From the NCBI RefSeq assembly GCF_027943255.1, contig NC_072897.1, positions 16,926,044 through 16,990,043 on the forward strand: a stretch of 64,000 nucleotides of DNA, read 5' to 3'. Below the pieces are notes generated by a model, which saw only the letters and a list, made by a program, of their open reading frames with translations, was not told the origin of the DNA and searched no databases. This DNA comes from Anastrepha obliqua (lineage: Eukaryota; Arthropoda; Insecta; Diptera; Tephritidae). This document shows positions 45,261-57,700 of this stretch, one piece after another. Position numbers and translations under genes: made by a program. Position 1 is the stretch's first letter, and every line of letters starts with the position of its first letter.

Positions 45261-45644
45261 ACTCTCGGGTAAAGCCAACCCAGAAGACAGTGCTTTTGCT
45301 CCCTCAGATTGTATTTGATGAGTCAAGCCAGAATTGAATTCTGTTAAGTTAAATTCTTATTTAAAACATAGTTATCTCGATTGATAAGTTTGCCGACTCC
45401 GTTTCTCCGCACTATCGAAGATATCTTCTTAGGAAACCCGAAATCACCCTTGACTAGAGAGACAGGGTCCAATCTCTGAAACAGCCACCCATGAAATATG
45501 CTTCGACAAATATATAATAGAAAGAATTTCCCCAAAAATTTGCGGAATGCTGCTAAGGTTCGTCAACCACAAATTTGTAAGTGCGAGTCCCTCCGGTATC
45601 GTAGACACAACCGTCGTAAAACGATAAGTAATGTTTGGTCTTAC
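45261..45644 (+). other. No gene; intron 3' of PIP4K exon F
   Basis: Follows the LINE's RNase H end. The open frames are short and unrecognised. On the minus strand it is the beginning of the intron after the last PIP4K exon in the window. Confidence 0.4.
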
Positions 45645-45709
45645 CTGTTTTTTCACACCATATTGCGTTAAAACATCTATAATGGCAATAAAGTATATTT
45701 CTCGTCTGT
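45645..45709 (-). CDS. PIP4K: PIP4K exon F, 65 bp
   Basis: Encodes [20 protein letters not shown] then KQ. The acceptor is TTTGCAG before 45709; the donor is CAG/GTAAGACC after 45645. It starts in phase to complete the Asp codon begun by exon E and ends in phase 0. The next exon (kinase C-terminus) was not found between here and position 1. Confidence 0.92.
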
Positions 45710-48700
45710 CTGCAAATCAGAAAAAAATAAGAAATTCATCAACGTTGTTTTAAATTTCGAGACTTATAATATTATATAACAGAATACCGAGCATGAATTA
45801 CAAAAAGCCAATAAATTCTAATGAAATTTCTGCACTTAAAGAAATTTTCATATTTTATTACAAAAAACGCTTACAAATTGTACCAATATAAATAAATACT
45901 GACGTTTCTGTGATTCGACAAAAAGTGAAGTATCGCTGAGTTAAGAGTCTCATACTATGTATCTATTAATTGGTAATAATTTCATTTTCATTTTAAATAA
46001 AATCGTAGCTCCTAAATATTTTATTGTTATCCAGAAACAATAAGCAAACTAAATCTGGTTTAATATGAATTCATTAATCGGTCGATTTTAGATCATTCCA
46101 AAACTATACATAAAATTACAGTATATCAACTTTTAGTTATCCGTAAAAACCATGCGTAATGCATATTGAACCGGAAAAATTCGCGAACTGCTGACAATCA
46201 GTATCGGCCGAATGAGATACTAAAACAAAAACATGAATTCGACTTGACTCTAGATGGCGAGAAGGAACTGGATAAAAGATAAGATCTGCCAGATCTGGAA
46301 ATTGCGATAGTTATTAAGCACATGTAAAGGGTGTTTTTTTAGAGGTTAGGTTTTCAAGTTGGCACTACTTTTTTCGTAGATGGTCTTTTTGACAGCTGTC
46401 ACTTGATTTATGCTCAGTTTGGTTTGCCATTTCATAATGAATAGACTTACACCTGAACAACGTTTGCAAATCGTGCAAATTTATTACGAAAATAATGGTT
46501 CGGTTCGCGCGGTTCGAAAATAATGGTTTTTGTTCAGCGATGAAGCTCACTTTTGGTTGAATGGGTATGTCAATAAGCAAAATTGTCGCATTTGGAGTGA
46601 ACATAATCCACAAGCCATTGCTGAGACGCCGTTACATCCTCAAAAAGTCACTGTTTGGTGTGCTCTATGGGCAGAAGGAATCATTGGTCCATATTTCTTT
46701 AAAAATGAAGCCGGCCATAATGTTACAGTCAATGGAGAGCGCTATAGAGCCATGATTAATGACTTTTTCGTGCCTGAATTGGACGATGTTGATGTGGACG
46801 ACCTTTGGTTCCAACAAGACGGCGCTACATGCCATACAGCCAACGCAACAATCGATTTATTGAAGGAAACTTTTGGTGAGCGCATTATCTCGCGCCGTGG
46901 ACCTGTGGCGTGGCCTCCAAGATCGTGCGATATAACACCGCTGGACTATTTCTTGTGGGGCTATGTGAAGTCGCTTGTCTACGCAGATAAGCCCGAGACG
47001 ATTGACGTCTTGGAAGAGAATATTCGGCGCGTTATTGCTGACATACGGCCCCAATTGCTGCAAAAAGTGGTCGAAAATTGGACCTCTCGGCTGGAATTTA
47101 TTCGAGCCAGCCGCGGCGGCCACTTCCCCGAAATCATTTTTAAAACATAATGGCAAACCCTTATCTTTATAATAAAGCTAAATTCTTGGCCATAACATTA
47201 AATTATATACGTTTTATTTCATCTTGAAAACCTAACCTCTAAAAAAAACACCCTTTATATAAGGTACATGCGCATGGGGTATTTAGTAGTAAGTTAACGT
47301 GTAAGCGAAGAAACGAAAAGTAATAAAGTGATTCAGTCTTAAGGTGAAGAAGATGGGAAGTAAAGCAAGAGTGTTCCAATTAATTTGTGTTTTTTTTTTT
47401 CGACAATCCAGTGATCGAACTCAGTGAGATTATTGTGAGGGATTTATTTGGATTTTAACGTAAGAAATTCGTAACAATATTGAAAAAACTGCTGCCCCCA
47501 TTATCACACAGAGAAAAGACTTGCATAGGCGAAGGTAAATTCAGAACAGAATCCGACAGCCCAGGTGTGCTACTATAACTTCAATGGACTCTTAGGCATC
47601 CAGTTAAGGTTTATGCTTGGGACTGCTTCTCTGAAAAAGGATTTTGCCGTTTATTAGTGTTTACCGCCAATTTGAATGCAATTTTAATGAATAAAATTGA
47701 CCAAAAAGCATTATTACCGTCACCTGCGAAGATTTTTGGAAGAACTAGCCAACCGTGGATTTTACAAGAAGACAATGAGTATTGCAAACTGGTATAACAA
47801 TAAATTTTGAATATTATTGTTACCTTTTAGACCAGCTGAAGAAAAAAGGTCGTTAAAAAATACCTAGTTTGCAAATGACAAAAATTCTTTTTCAACAGGA
47901 CAATGGCTAAAACCCATGAGTTAAAGTTCGAATTGTAGCAGCATCTACCATATTCACCAGATTTGGCCCCTAGCGACTTCCACCTTTTTCCAGAAACAAA
48001 AAAATGCATGCGTAGAAAATTTTTCTTCAAATGATTAGGTCATAAGAGCTGTGAAAGCGTATTTTCTTGCAGCTCTTCCGAGTTCTCACTTCAGGGATGG
48101 AAATTTTTAAATTGGAATCTCGTTGAAACAAGTTTATTGATTTCATTCATTGAATTCAGGGAGACTATACTGTATGATAAAGAGTATTTCAAACCAAAAA
48201 ATTGTGTTTTTCTTATTGAATCGCACAACTTATTGAACAACCTAGTATATCTCGAAGTTTCACTTACCACCAGAGAGAGATTCCTTCATATTGACCTCCG
48301 GCATTGACATTGATTATTTGTTCTCGAAAGTAAACGGTTATCTCTCAATTCTATCTTGCTTTTCACTCCAAAGAATCTACAACATTACTTACTAAATCCA
48401 TGAAAACTTTATTTACACTCTGGGTAGAGTAGATCTAACTCTCACTGGAAGTGAATGTAAAGTGTCAATAACTTAAGGTTACTAGGTGTAACTTTCAATA
48501 GTTTGCTCTCCTTCTCGGCACATACAACCGCGAGCGCCGCGTAGATCCAGATCCGTAACAAAGTCCTTAGCTCACAGCCTGGTAGCACTTGGAGCAAAAA
48601 TAAAGAATCGTTGCCGGTGAATAGTTATATGCAATAGAAACCTACGAAAATGCAGCGTACGGCATAGCGACGAGATGTCCCTGTATATTAGAAAATCAAA

Positions 48701-51700
48701 GTCATTCGAATGACGAATTCGCTTTAGCTTTCGAAATATTTGTTTAAAAGAAGCTACACTGTCAGAAGTTTCAAAACAGTTGTGAAGGAAATTGAATAAA
48801 TAAAAACAATTATTTATGCGCAGTTGTGGTTATTACATTTACTGTCATATGTTTATTGCAGTATTTTATTGGCGGAAGCCGTAGTCGAATGGGTTGGTGC
48901 GTGACTACCATTCCGAATTCAGAGTAAAAGGAGGTTCGAGTCTCGGCGAAACACCAAAATTAAGAAAAACATTTTTCTAATAGCGGTCGCTCTTTGGCAG
49001 ACAATGCCAAATATCTGAGTGTACTTCTGCCATGAAAAGGCTCCTCATAAAAAAATATCTGCCGTTCGGGTCGGCTTGAAACTGCAGGTCCTTCCATTTG
49101 CGGAACAACATCAAGACGCACACCACAAATAGGAGGAGCTCGGCCAAACACCTAAAGAGAGTACCCGCGCCAATTATATATGTATATATATATATATACA
49201 TATATGTATATACATATACATACATATATATATATTCTACTTTTATGTAGAAAACTGGAATCTATTGCATTGTGGTTCAATGACGAAGGCATTAACGCAA
49301 GAGTACAATGCCGAATGCTAAGCCTACGAAGGTGAGTAAAGGGTTTGTTGTACTTATGATATAACTGACTGATTTGTTACCTAGATTATAGCTTCATACG
49401 AGAGCCAACGAAAAATTTACAAATATAAAAGCATTGTGCAAGCTATCAGCTGCGTTAAAGTCTTAAGAACAATATTGTTAACACAAAACTTAGGGATCAA
49501 CAAAGTTTAGCAAACTATGCCAACTTATCAGCGTGAGGTGTGCATAAGCTTATCCTAACTTGCTCCACAAGTTAACATATTTAAGCATTTTTAGCATTCA
49601 GTCTCTAAATTTTGCCAATGCTAGCTCGCTCTGTGTGATTCACAAATGCACAAATATTTCAAATTGTGCTAACTTCGAGTGCAATGCCTTATTTTTCTTC
49701 CCATGTTAAATATTTAACTACTTACATTTTGCTTTCGTTTGCGAACCTTTATCTTCAATAAGATTCGATTAGATTTGTGGAGGGTTAGGCGAGTCCAAGC
49801 ACTCAGTCAGGAAGACCATTGTACTACACCCGGATAGATTATAGTGGAAGGATTAGAGAAACAGGATAGATAATTTGCTACTTTCGGATGCTTTCAACGT
49901 TTTCAGAGTGCCATTAATTCGAATATATAAAAAGTTGAAAGAGAAATCCAAAAATTTCAATACAGAGTGCCAAATGGTCTAATTCGAATACTATGCAATG
50001 GATATGTCTCCTATCCACCATTTTTACAAAGAAGCGTGTATGGTCCATATTAGGCAGTATAACACAATGCTTAGCAAACAGTTTCTGTTGGGATACTACC
50101 ATAGGAACCACCCTCGCCGTCACTTGTTGGAAGCTGACCCTCCTCCCAATCGCATCAAAAGACATCCCCATCAATTTACTTACAAGATCCAGACATACGT
50201 ACAACAACCACTGAACCTCACAGCACATAAGAAGCCATAACACAGAAAATTCAAGAAGAGACCCTCATCACCTTCTTGAACTATCTCCTCTCCAATATCG
50301 TTATCGAAGTTGTTGTAGCACTATACTTATCGCTGTCAGTGTTATGATTCGTCTAGCTCATCTAACGGTAAGCCCAGGAAACTTGCTGTTTCGGCAGGTT
50401 GGATCCATAGGGAAAGGGTGTTAGATGAGTGGGTTTGATGGGGCATGAAGAGGTGGTTAGTGTCAAGCGGAATTCCTTAACATGCTGGACATATGTTTAA
50501 TATATCGGGGTCAGTTTGGGATAAATAGGAGTTTAACCTGCTACAGTACCCAGAACGTAATTGGGTAGCTGGGGCACTTCGTCTACTATGGGTGGTGGTT
50601 AGACTTCGATAACGGCATTCGGGGATAGGGAGCTTAAGACGGTGGTGTGATCCAATAATTCTCGTCAGCGTAATTGAAGAGGTGCCTCCTGACGTGCCTG
50701 GGAAGGAGCTGAGGCTCATCCAGGTGTCTGCAGCCTATCAAAAACTGCTCACTGAGCAGGCTGTTGTGCTCCTTCACCGGTAGAATCTGCGCCTCGTCGT
50801 GTAGGTGTTGTAGTGCGGACATCAGGAGGCATCCCATCGCTGTCCGAATGGCAGTGTTTTGGTAAGTCTGAAGCTTCGTCCACTGCGAATCACTAGTTCC
50901 AGGCGGCCAGACAGTAGGTAGGCTTGAATGCCAAAGATCGTGATGCGCATTAAAGTCACCTATTACCAATGGGTCTTGGTTGGTTCTGCTGTGCATTCCG
51001 CAATTGTTGTTGCAGCCTGATGGTGATGGGCGACCGCGCCACAGGAGGCATAGCTCTGTAGCAGAGGGCAACGTAGTCGCGTATTCAGTCACGAGTGGTG
51101 CGCAAGCTAGAGCACCTGCGAATGTGCCACCCGCCATTGCAATAATTGCACTCGACCGGTCTGACACACGAAACAGACTGTGCGGGGCACCAGGAGCTGC
51201 TGGTTTGTCCCCGCACTAGGGTTGGAGCAAGAAGGTTGTGGGTCTGAGTTAAGGAAGTTGTGTTGCACCGATGGGCTCCTCACCGTTAAGGTTTGATTTG
51301 TGGCGGCAGTTTGTTATAGGGTAGATAGGTAGGTGGGGTGGCTGTCGCAATGACACACTTAACAGATGTTATAGTGTTAGTGAGAGCATGCCCCACATAC
51401 CATTGGTGAGAACCTCCTCTGCGAAAGAAAAAAAAACAAAAAAACACTGCATTTATTTTCTTTGCAAAAACGGATTCATCAATCAACAGTGCGCTCAGGC
51501 GCAACGCGAACCATGTGTGATCGCTACAGAGAGCTTGAGATGCTGGCCAATAGGAACAACGCCCGAAAATTCTACCAGAAAGTTCGGCGGCTTACAGAAG
51601 GTTTTAAGACCGGGGCGTTGTCCTGTAAGAACAAAGACGGCGATCTGGTGACTGACGTACAGAACAATCTTAAATTATGGAGGGAACACTTCTCGAACCT

Positions 51701-54700
51701 GTTAAACAGTGACAGTTGCGCATGTCACAGAGAATGTGAAGATCCCGATACCCCAATTGTTGACGACGGAATTGTCGTTCCGCTACCTGACCATGAAGAC
51801 GTGAAAATAGTAATAACACGGCTAAGGAACAACAAAGCCGCGGGCGCCTACGGAATGCTGGCTGAGCTGTTCAAACATGGCGGCGAGGAGCTAATAAGGT
51901 GCATGCATCAGCTTCTATGCAAAATATGGTCGGATGAAATGCCTGCCGTTGGAATTTAAGTGTGCTCCGCCCATTCCATAAGAAGGGCGATCCTGTATTC
52001 GGTGCCAATTACCGCGGGATTAGTCTTCTAAATATCGCCTATAAGGTTCTAGCGAGCGTATTGTGTGAAAGGCTGAAGCCCACCACCGTCAACCAACTGA
52101 TTGGACCTCATAAATTTGGCTTTAGACATGGAAAGTCTACCATCGACCAAATATTTACAATACGCCAAATCTTGGAAAAGACCCACGAAAGGAGAATCGA
52201 CACACACCATCTTTTCGTCGACTTCAAAGCTGCATTCGACAGTACGAAGAGGAGTTATCTGTATGCCGCGATGTCTGAATTTGGTATCCCCACAAAACTA
52301 ATACGGCTATGCAAGATGACATTGCTCAACACCAGCAGCGCCGTCAGAATTGGGAAGGACCTCTCCGAGCTGTTTGATACCACACGAGGTTTCAGACAGG
52401 CGAGACAGCGAGTCACTGTCGTGTGACTTCTTTAACCTGATGTTGGAGAGCATCGTACGAGCCGCAGAACTTAATCGCTCAGGCAAAATATTTTATAAGA
52501 GCGTACAATTGTTGGCGTATGCCGATGATATCGATATCACCGGTCTTAAGAACCGCGCTGTTAGTTTTGCCTTCTCCAAACTGGATAAAGAGGCAAAGCG
52601 AATGGGTTTGGTGGTGAACGAGGACAAAACGAAGTACCTCCTGTCTTCAAACAAACAGTCGGCGCACTGTCGTATCGGCACCCACGTCACTGTAGACAGT
52701 TATAATTTCGAGGTTGTAAAAGACTTCGTTTATTTTGGAACCAGCATTAACACCGATAACAATGTCAGCCTTGAAATCAAACGTAGAACCTCTCTTGCCA
52801 ACAAGTGCTACTTTGGACTAAGTAGGAAACTGAGCAGTAAAGTCCTCTCTCGAAACTAAGACTTTACAAGGCTCTCATCATGCCCGTCCTAACGTATGGC
52901 ACAGAAACTTGGACGATGACAACATCCGATGAAGTGAAGCTTGAAGTGTTTAAGAGAAAGATTCTGTGGAAGATTTTTGGACCTTTGCACGTTGGCAACG
53001 GTGAATTTCGCAGACGATGGAACGATGAGCTGTATGAGCTTTACGACGACATAGACATAGCGCAGCGAATAAAGATCCAGCGGCTACGTTGGCTGGGTCA
53101 TGTCGTCCGAATGGATACAAACGCTCCGGCTTTGAAAGTATTCGATGCGGTACCAGCTGGTGGTAGCAGAGGAAGAGGAAGGCCTCCTCTGCGTTGGAAA
53201 GATCAGGTGGAGAAGGACTTGGCTTCACTTGGTGTATCCAATTGGCACCGGTTAGCACGAGAAAGAAATGACTGGCGCGCTTTGTTAAACTCGGCCAAAA
53301 TCGCATAAGCGGTTATCGCGCCAATTAAGAAGAAGAAGAATCAACAGCACAGGTACACTTTGCAGTTAGAGCAATGCATGAGTGTGCTAGAGACAAGATG
53401 CTGGGACAGTACTAAATAATTTGTATATGGACGGCCAGAGAATCGCCTCAGCTATTCTCGCCCCGGACGACGTTCATCTCTGTTTCCAGCAAGTGTCTGC
53501 AGGGGTGGTTCCTGCGTGTCCTGGTACTAGTATATTTGCAGATTTGGAGCTTCTTCCACCACGTGTCCCTGAATGCGTGCTGCACAATTTAGAACCGGCT
53601 GGCCAATTGCTTTATGTTTGGCCAGCAACACTTCTTTGTATTTTCCAGAAGCGATTTGAGAAACTAGTTGCGGTTTTGGCATCAGTTTCAGTTGAGGTTG
53701 TATGCGGTTAGAAGGAGAACAAACTCTCAAAGATAGCGTCCAGTTACTTGAGGTTGTTAAGAAAATAAGCGAGAAAGTCTGGAGAGATGCTATCGATGTC
53801 ATTGCCGGACGCCCAAGATCACGAAAACCACGTTGAGGAAGCACGGAAGAAATGTTACGGACGAGTTTCGACCAGACAGGTAATGTGCGGACGACCTCTT
53901 CACTACCAGCGGCAAAGTTTATTGTTGAATATCACTTAGTAGCGTGGAATGGGTAACTTTTTCGATTGGTCTAACCCTACCTGCACTGACCCCTCGCAGG
54001 AGGAGTTTTGGTAAATCCCGCTATGTAAATAAATTCAAGTATAGGTCTTGGCCTTTACTAAGGATAAAAAAAAAAGTTAAAGCATCATTGTGAATCAAAC
54101 ATTAAAATATTCCGGCAATTATAATTATCACATCGGTACCGGTGGCATCGGAAAATAAGGAAGCAAACGACTTTTCAGGTAAAAAACTGAAGGCAAGATT
54201 TGGTAAATCGAATCCAAATAGATAGCTTCGAGGGGTTTGGTGAATACGGTTAGAACAACTATTAAAAGCAGATGGACTTATCTGGACATCTACAAAGTGT
54301 CATATTCATTTTAGCCGATGGACCAAGAACGTGGAACTTACTGAGGCTCTAGAAAACAAATATATGGCTTCTTATTGGACTACTAACGTGAAACAGGAAT
54401 ATTCGTCACATAGCCTGGCGGTTCTAGATGAAGAAGATGTGATCTGTGACTGATTCGATTCAGGAAAAGATCGAGATGGTTTAATGACATGTAGATATAT
54501 TAGAAGTGGGGGATATTTGCTGAATATGGCCGCGAGATGAAGTTTTTTCAAAAAAAAGCCCGCCCCAACGAACCTCATGCTCAGAGCTGATTTATCCCAA
54601 ATCGTGGGTAGTAGGCCTAATATTATAACTGAACAAGATTTCATTGTTACCTTCAATACTTGGAATGGCATAGATGTCAACTTCATAGACTACTTCTTTA

Positions 54701-57700
54701 TATTGTGCGCCTCGCGGTGAATCAGGCGGTGTATTATAAGTCCATCTGTAATGATGACATGCGTTGTGTATTTGAGAATAAGAAATAACGTTTATTGATT
54801 TTACCTTTCTCCACTATCACATTCTTCGCTTTCGCTATTTTCGCTTCGTCCAGTCACTTGAGAGTTTTCCCCTTGTAAAGCTTCTTCTTCGGCACGTACA
54901 CAGTCATGTATACCAACTAGGAGCGAATAATCCATTATGTGTAACTTTGTTAGGAGCTTTATTTATTAAAAAAATGCATTGCTTATTAAAATTACTTTAA
55001 AATGTAAGAACTTGTTACGTGTGAGCTTTCCATTACAGCCACACAAATTTTCTCATTATGCCGGGTGACTGAACCAAATTAAATTATGTGTAAATGTATA
55101 CACACAAATGTAGTCAAATAGCCTCTTGATTTATGGTATTTTTTATAAATTATCTTTAAGAATTAATATGAAATTTTAACGTAAAAATTCCTATTTTTTG
55201 CAGAGCTTCCAAATAATGCCCTATTACACACGCTTCTTACTCTTACTTTAACCCTTAGAGTACGGAGTTGGGGACTTTAGGTCTCTTAAGATTAGTTTTT
55301 CTTCAATAACTTCGTAAATGACTTCTTTCTCTCGTTACACGTTTAGGTAGCCATCAAAAGACTGCACCGTCACGTGAAATGGTTGAAAAAGTGAAGAAGC
55401 GAAATCCCCGACGAAGTGCAAATCAAATGGCGAAAGAACTGAAAATATCTGACCGTAGCATCCGCCGCATACTAAAAAATTATCTCAAAGTAAAGTCTTA
55501 CAAGATCCAAAAAGCGCACGAAAGCAGCAACAAGACAGTCTCGAGAGAGCGAAAGAATTGCTTCACTTGGCCGCAAGCGGCTAGTTTCCAAACATTGTGT
55601 TTTCTGACGAGAAAATGTTTCAAATTGCGCAATTCTTAAACTACCAAAACGATGGGGTCTATTTGACCGACCGCTCATACGAGAATTTGATTCATCGATT
55701 GGCCACCAGGTAGCGCTAGTTGTTGTTGCTGTTGTTGTAGCAGTAAGAGAATCCCCGTCAGTACAGAGTATATCATCGGTCGTCTTCGTCAGGCTCACCT
55801 AAAGGTAGGCCCAGGAAACATGCTGCGGGTTGGGTCTAGAGGGAGAGGTGTGTCTGATGAGTGGGTCTTAAAAGGCATGTGAAAAGGCGGTTCTTGTCGT
55901 GCGGGGTCCCATTTGGGGTGCAGTTTGTTATGCTCCATTACAGGTAGCATATTGGCCTCGTTGTAAAGGTGTTGTAATGGGGACGTAAGGAGGCAGCCCG
56001 CCGCTGTCCGAATGGCAGTGTTATGCCATGTCTGAAGCTTTATCCACAGCGTGTCACTAGTTCCAGACGACCAGACAGGCGCAGCGTAGTTCAGAGCCGG
56101 CCGACCAATTGCCTTAAATGTCGACAGCAACAATTCTTTGTCTTTGCCCCAAGTGCTGCCGGCAAGCGATTTGAGGACCTTGTTACGATTTTGGACTTTA
56201 GTGGCAATTGCGGTTGTGTGCGCTAAGAAGGAGAGCAAACTGTCGAAGGTTACGGTTACACCCAAAATTTTGGGATTGATTACCGTCGGAATTGGTGTGT
56301 CGTCGACTTTTACCTCAAGGGACAGCTTGACCTCCTTTGTCCAGGTGGTAAAGAGGGTCGCCGTGGACTTTGTGGGGAGTTAGAGATTCCTCGCACTTAA
56401 AAAGCGAGAAAGGTCGGTGAGGTAGTTGCTTACTTTGGAGCACAGGCCATCGATGTCATTTCCCGACGCCATTATCATGCAGTCGTCAGCGTATGTGACC
56501 AAGAAAACTCCTTCTGGTGGCTGGGGGAGTTTCGAGATGTAGAAGTTGAACAGCAAGGGTGAAAGGACACCACCCTGCGAAGCACCTTGCTTAATCTTCC
56601 TCTGTTTGGATGTATAGTCACGAAAAATCACTGACGAGTGTCGACCGCTCTGATAGTTGGCGAACCACCTCTCTTCAGCCCCGGCGGGAGTGTCGATTGA
56701 TAAATTTCATCTAGTAGCGTGGAATGACTGACTGTATCGAAAGCTTTCTTCAGGTCCCACGCTACTAGGACAGCTCTCTCGCAGCGCCGGTTTTAGTTAA
56801 GCCCGCGCGTTTATGACGGTGAGTGCTGTGGTGGTGCTATGCACTTGACGGAAACCATGCTGATGTGGGACTGGGGCCAGGTATTTCGTAAAGAGTGAGA
56901 GTGGGAGGGATTCAAGTGTCTTCACTACTGGGTAAAGGAGTTATCGGGCAATAAGATTCCCATAGGTTGACGGGTTTCCCAGGTTTCAGTAGTGGGACCA
57001 CTCTCCCTGCGTTCCCCTTGTCAGCGGTAATGAGAGTGGCCAAGGACAGATTGAAGACCCTTGTCAGAAATCCTACTCCCAATGGTTCCAGGTGCTTCAG
57101 CATCAGCGCGTTCAGTCCGTCGGGGCCAATGGCTTTTGATGATTTTGATTTATTGATGGCCCCCTGAACCTCACCGCTGAAGAAAGCAAGTGGGGCACTG
57201 TCGTTCGTCAGTTTGTGCAGCCGTGTGGTGGCACGACGCTTGGCTCTGTCGGCCGGAGGATGCAGTGTAAAAAGTCGGCTAAAATAGCGCGCGTCGCTTC
57301 GGGTCCGACGAAGTACAACCGTTGAAGGTGATCGCCACCTTGTCTCTGCGCTTCGTCAGGTTCGACAAAGACCTAACGGTGGACCAGAGCTTACTCACCC
57401 CAGAGGTGAGGTTGCAAGTCTTCAGCTGCTCAACCCATTTAGTCCGCTTATGTTGATTTACCAGTTGCCGGGTCTCCCCGGGATCGATCTGGCGTAGGTG
57501 GTCACGCTCGTTTGCTAAACTGGCTGCTTTGGCTGGGAAATTGGGACGGTTGTCCTTGAGCCTTCCAGCGGGAATGAGGCGAGCCGCAGCAGCTGTGGGC
57601 ACCTTGCGAAATGCGCCACCGACAACTAGTCCTGTCTAGTGAACAGGCAGTACCCGTCACAGGTAATGGTTTAAGCGGGTGTAACCGCAGATGGGCGCTC

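Larger units (their letters stand above)
51470..53338 (+). mobile_element. RTE-like LINE, 5'-truncated
   Basis: Plus strand and probably the source family for 21691-22055. The copy starts after the endonuclease, runs through the RT to the end, and finishes in CTCGGCCAAA...GCGCCAATTA (53290-53327) plus an AAGAAG tail. The stop codon at 53306-53308 lies inside the shared end, so the 3' untranslated part is only about 20 bases, as is normal for RTE-type LINEs. Confidence 0.83.

Noticed and set aside
1..45644. Last PIP4K exon
   Set aside because: I looked on the minus strand for text coding KTVKYG and KRFLEF; no in-frame candidate was found, so none is annotated.
51286..51504. Minus-strand frame before the RTE-like LINE
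   Set aside because: Low complexity (Phe run from an A-rich stretch) and no domain.
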